NCBI RefSeq assembly: GCF_000330505.1
Contig: NW_004440325.1
Location: 69,266 to 81,614, forward strand
Reading direction: 5' to 3'
Length of the DNA stretch: 12,349 bases
Source of the DNA: Entamoeba invadens IP1
Lineage: Eukaryota; Evosea; Mastigamoebida; Endamoebidae
Part shown: piece after piece, positions 9,429 to 12,349 of the stretch
How the letters are laid out: each line of letters opens with the position of its first letter
How positions within the stretch are numbered: position 1 is the stretch's first letter
Made by a program: the position numbers and the translations under genes
The notes under the pieces: model-generated
The model's database searches: none
Told to the model about the DNA's origin: nothing
Seen by the model: the letters and a program-made list of their open reading frames with translations, nothing else

Positions 9429-10563
9429 ATGGACGACTTGATTGAGTTGAACAACACTCTGCCGTATTGTGTTGACAAAAATGAACTTGTGACTGGTGAA
9501 GTGCTTGATTATATTCTCAAGAAATTCAAAGAAGAAATTTTGAGTGATATAGATGCTCTTCTTACTAATTCAAATCCTATAACAACTTTTATTACCAAAG
9601 AAACTATCGACGACAATTTTGGGTCACAAAAATGGACGTTTTACCAAGCAAAACCGGCACATAGGAAACAAAAGAAGAAAAACCTTTGCTTTCTAAAAAG
9701 ACATTACTAGATGTTAACAATTCTCAAAACTTCATTTTTATACCACAACAACAAAAAGATGAAAAATAAGACCAAAAAGTAACAGTCTATCTCCATCGTT
9801 GTCTGTCAAGGTCTGTCCCGTCTTACCTAATTTTGCTAATAACAAGAAGCCAATTGACAAGATCTCTCCGCCCTTAGTATTCCCAAGTAAAACAAGAGAA
9901 ATTAAAAACGATTTCAATAAAGTGTCGTATCCATCACTCTCTCCGCCTTCTCACAACAAACTTGAAATCAGAGAAATTCCAAAAACGACACGTGGCGACG
10001 AGAAACGGACTCAAAAAATGTCTATAGAAAATGGCACAAAAAGGTTAAATCTTCTCAACGAAAATTTTGAGCAAAAGAAGTCGCCGAGTATTCAACATCC
10101 TCAAAAGTTGATTTTAGACACCACCGAGGTCGACTTTCTGTTGATTGAAAATTGTTGATCAGGCTTTTACAAGTGGATTTCATGTGCGAACTTTGAGGTC
10201 TTATATGACAGCGAGAGTCAGACGTTGTATTTGTCGCCACTCGACTTCTTGTTTGGAGTCAAAGCGACTGCGAGGAGTGTCAATAAACGGCCAAATCGAT
10301 TTTTTGTGCCTCAAATTTCTCAAAATATTTTGTTCGCACTCTTCGGGGAGAAGCAAAACCGAAGCGAAAGAGGAAGAGACTTGTTTGCGCTTGAAGTGGT
10401 ATATAAAAATGTTTTAAGTGTGAGACAAAAGGAGGACAAGTCATTCCAAAGAGAAATCGGAAAACATTTTGTAGACAGGGCAAAACGAGTGAACGTCGAA
10501 AGCTTCTTGCCAAGTACATGGGATTTTGTGGTGAGAAGAGCCATATGCATTACATTTAAATAA
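9429..10563 (+). pseudogene. Broken gene of uncertain identity, possibly TLDc-related
   Basis: I do not firmly recognise this gene. An ATG at 9429 opens a good reading frame (MDDLIELNNTLPYC, then an acidic helical stretch) that fades after about 9660. A second frame holds a polar segment (KPLLSKKTLLDVNN to PQQQKDEK, about 9665-9766). The frame from about 9766 to 10563 then continues to the end with one interruption, TGA at 10156-10158. The parent would be about 375 residues: a helical N-terminus, a Ser/Pro/Lys-rich middle (about 9770-10080), and a C-terminal domain of about 130 residues. That domain begins FYKWISCANFEVLYDSES and ends DFVVRRAICITFK, which loosely resembles how TLDc domains begin and end, but the FGG core is not visible. 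A hand count of 10201-10260 gives about 45% GC, well above the flanks. Two frameshifts plus a stop point to a pseudogene. No GTTTGT intron donor explains them. Confidence 0.6.
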
Positions 10564-11113
10564 ATCATATTTTAAAATATTTACTATTTGTATTTTTATG
10601 GTTTTGTTTGTTTATTGTAACACAAGAAGAATAGAATTGATCTTACTTGGACAACTATAGAATGATTTATTGATACATTTCAAGACATACTAATTTGGTT
10701 TATTATATTTATTTATATTATTGATTATCAAACTTTTTATCGTTTAATTTTTTATTTTATTAAATATCACAAACACATTATAAAAATAGTATATATTTTG
10801 TAAATAATGTGAATTGTTAATTAATTGGAAATATGTAGTTGCAGCCAATCACGTGATACAATTGAAATATCAAATACATTATGTTAATGCTATACTGAAT
10901 AGTATTATTTTATATTTTAACATAACTTTATTAAAAATTATTTTGTCTATTATTTTGTGTTAATAAAATATATTTAATAAAGTTGAAAATACAATTTTTA
11001 ATTTTTTATGTCTATTCTTATTTATAAAATTAAAAATGATGCAATATGATTAATTATTTATAAAATATTTATATTAATAATTATCAATTAAATAATAAAC
11101 TAAATAACAACAA
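10564..11113. other. AT-rich intergenic region, no gene seen
   Basis: About 550 bases of mostly A/T runs between two plus-strand pseudogenes. The only less AT-rich patch is 10840-10860, with CCAAT (10845-10849) overlapping by one base into CACGTG (10850-10855). These resemble general eukaryotic factor sites but are not established Entamoeba elements. No reading frame or structured RNA is apparent. Confidence 0.65.
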
Positions 11114-11672
11114 ATGGACAAAAACGTGTTTAAAGTTGCATTTTTAGGTGATGCTGCGTCTGGTAAAACAAGGATATTTAATCAGTTGTGTAATATACCC
11201 GATAGTGAAGACTACGAACCAACAATTGAAAATTAATACAAATTCGTTTTGAACAACAAATTTAAAACAGAAGTGACAATAAATGACACTGCTGGTCAAA
11301 CTGATAACGATGCGCTGCTTGACGTTTATATCCAAATGGCCGAATGCGCATTCGTTTGTTTTACATTGAACTACGAAGAACAACAAAAGATTGCACAAGA
11401 GAAGTTTGTTGGGAGAATTCTAAAGTGCAAGAAAAATATTTTAATTGTTGTTGTGGAACAAAATCTGATATGAGAGAATACAAAGACGAAATAATTCGAC
11501 TAAAACAAATGGGAAAAAAATTATTGAAACGGAAGAAGCTATCAAATTTGCACAAAGTATTGGAGCAGTGGGGTACTTTGAGTGCTCTGCAAAAACCAAA
11601 TTTAATATTAATTTGGTCTTGCAAACTATTAGTAAAATTATAAAGATTGAGAAAGGATATTATTATTATTAA
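11114..11672 (+). pseudogene. Rho-like small GTPase pseudogene
   Basis: Remnant of a Ras-superfamily GTPase, equivalent to about 186 residues, from the ATG at 11114 to TAA at 11670-11672. All G motifs are present in order: P-loop GDAASGKT (residues 12-19), effector region YEPTIEN (34-40), DTAGQ (from about 11284), GTKSD (about 11457-11471) and ECSAKT (11580-11597). The segment GTKSDMREYKDEI followed by LKQMGKK looks like the Rho insert helix, and IGAVGYFECSA also fits Rho proteins. Breaks are a TAA at 11234-11236, where Ras has a serine in the effector loop, a frame change near 11455 just before GTKSD, and another in the A run at 11514-11520. The P-loop carries Ala where Ras has Gly12. The tail ends KIEKGYYYY with no CAAX box, so even the parent was probably not prenylated in the usual way. 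No intron signals explain the breaks. Confidence 0.8.
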
Positions 11673-11931
11673 AGGCATTAATTTAACATTTATTTGTTTT
11701 AAATTATAATCTGAAATATCAATTAACATATATTGTATCTAAAAATAAAGTAAAATTTATAATTACATTCAACACTAATATAATATAAAAATTTTTTAAA
11801 CTTAATTAATTTTAGAAGATAATCGTATTAATTTGCTTAATTTATTGATTATTTTTTATTATTGACTATCTTTATTTGAAAATAAAAACAAACTAATGAA
11901 CAATGTATTCAATCAATAATATCCAAGCGAC

Positions 11932-11932
<1 letters not shown>

Positions 11933-12003
<71 letters not shown>

Positions 12004-12004
12004 T
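11933..12004. repeat. (CTTT)18 microsatellite
   Basis: Eighteen perfect CTTT units (AAAG on the other strand), 72 bases without interruption. It sits in intergenic DNA after the GTPase pseudogene, about 260 bases beyond its stop. The perfection suggests it is young or still changing length. The true copy number could be misassembled. Confidence 0.97.
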
Positions 12005-12048
12005 TTATCACTTTGATTTTTAACACTCGCTGTATTACTCCGAATTTT

Positions 12049-12074
12049 ATTTATAATATAATAATATTATAAAT
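12049..12074. repeat. AT-rich inverted repeat, 11-bp arms
   Basis: ATTTATAATAT and ATATTATAAAT are perfect inverted arms around a 4-base spacer. An all-A/T cruciform like this can arise by chance in such DNA, but it sits directly beside the change to less AT-rich sequence and could mark an element end. Confidence 0.7.
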
Positions 12075-12202
12075 AGAAGCGCTTGCACCTCTATAGTTTG
12101 TTGCTTAGACCGTTTTTTCCATGCCGTACAAGGGCTCTTTATTTATTTTCTTTTCTTTTTTAATCGATTCCGCAGCCTAATTTTATTTATACAACAAAGA
12201 GG

Positions 12203-12221
12203 GACTCTTTCTAAGAGAGTC
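12203..12221. repeat. Hairpin, 6-bp stem
   Basis: GACTCT pairs with AGAGTC around a 7-base loop. A competing stem, CTCTT with AAGAG, overlaps it. The left arm and following bases (GACTCTTTCT) also occur at 11930-11939, at the entry to the microsatellite. Confidence 0.55.
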
Positions 12222-12273
12222 ACTTTGGCATTTAGTGTGTTCGTGGAATATATATCAATTGAATACATTGTTT

Positions 12274-12293
12274 GCCGACTTGGTTGAGTCGGC
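12274..12293. repeat. Hairpin, perfect 7-bp GC-rich stem
   Basis: GCCGACT pairs perfectly with AGTCGGC around the 6-base loop TGGTTG, followed by TTCTCTTTCTT. It resembles a bacterial terminator, but the context is eukaryotic. It could be a stem of an RNA or repeat element. Confidence 0.65.
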
Positions 12294-12349
12294 TTCTCTT
12301 TCTTAAATGCTGAGTGTTAATACATTACATGTTAAATAAGAAGAAACAA

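Larger units (their letters stand above)
12005..12349. other. Non-coding stretch with several inverted repeats
   Basis: This terminal 345 bases has no reading frame of note but is less uniformly AT-rich than the other spacers. It holds a 26-base AT palindrome, the 8-base palindrome AAGCGCTT (12077-12084) and two GC-containing hairpins 52 bases apart. It could be a structured RNA gene, the end of a repeat element cut by the window edge, or spacer. I could not match it to tRNA, 5S, U snRNA or SRP RNA by eye. Confidence 0.45.

Noticed and set aside
10055..10568. Overlapping open frames on both strands within 10055-10568
   Set aside because: Low A/T content there reduces stops in all frames; only the plus-strand frame running from 9766 to 10563 is consistent with a longer gene.
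12281..12292. TGGTTGAGTCGG resembling a tRNA A box
   Set aside because: The D-stem cannot form, no GGTTCGA-type B box follows, and the bases pair better in a simple hairpin.
12274..12304. Stem followed by T-rich sequence as a bacterial-type terminator
   Set aside because: The genome is eukaryotic and there is no gene upstream for it to end.

Overview
The window looks like AT-rich nuclear DNA of an Entamoeba-like amoeba. The argument rests on one intact gene, 3155-7225: an uninterrupted, intron-free reading frame for a receptor-like transmembrane kinase. It has a signal peptide, a large CxxC-rich ectodomain, one membrane segment and a cytosolic TKL-type kinase, the layout of the Entamoeba TMK family. 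Species cannot be fixed from sequence alone. My impression is that it is nearer to E. invadens than to E. histolytica, but that is a guess. Nothing bacterial (operons, Shine-Dalgarno sites) is visible.

Layout: 218-1765 (+) is the broken remnant of a polytopic acyltransferase-3 type membrane protein. 1766-3154 is AT-rich intergenic DNA. 3155-7225 (+) is the intact transmembrane kinase. 7226-8095 is intergenic. 8096-9087 (-) is a TLDc-domain gene broken by frameshifts. 9088-9428 is a divergent intergenic spacer with a weak GAAC-like element. 9429-10563 (+) is a broken gene of uncertain identity, possibly TLDc-related. 10564-11113 is intergenic. 11114-11672 (+) is a Rho-like small GTPase pseudogene. 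11933-12004 is a perfect (CTTT)18 microsatellite, followed to the window end by a non-coding stretch with three inverted repeats.

The striking pattern is that four of the five recognisable loci are broken by one-base shifts and point stops yet still show their family motifs, while the 4.1 kb kinase gene, which contains 8-base T runs, is intact. This argues that the breaks are real decay rather than poor sequence, although resequencing would be needed to prove it. The genes do not form an obvious pathway. The neighbourhood reads as a gene-poor region with an active surface receptor kinase among decaying members of multigene families. I did not find a convincing new multi-gene system. The best candidates for something undescribed are the kinase's juxtamembrane domain, the 9429-10563 locus and the structured 12.05-12.35 kb end.
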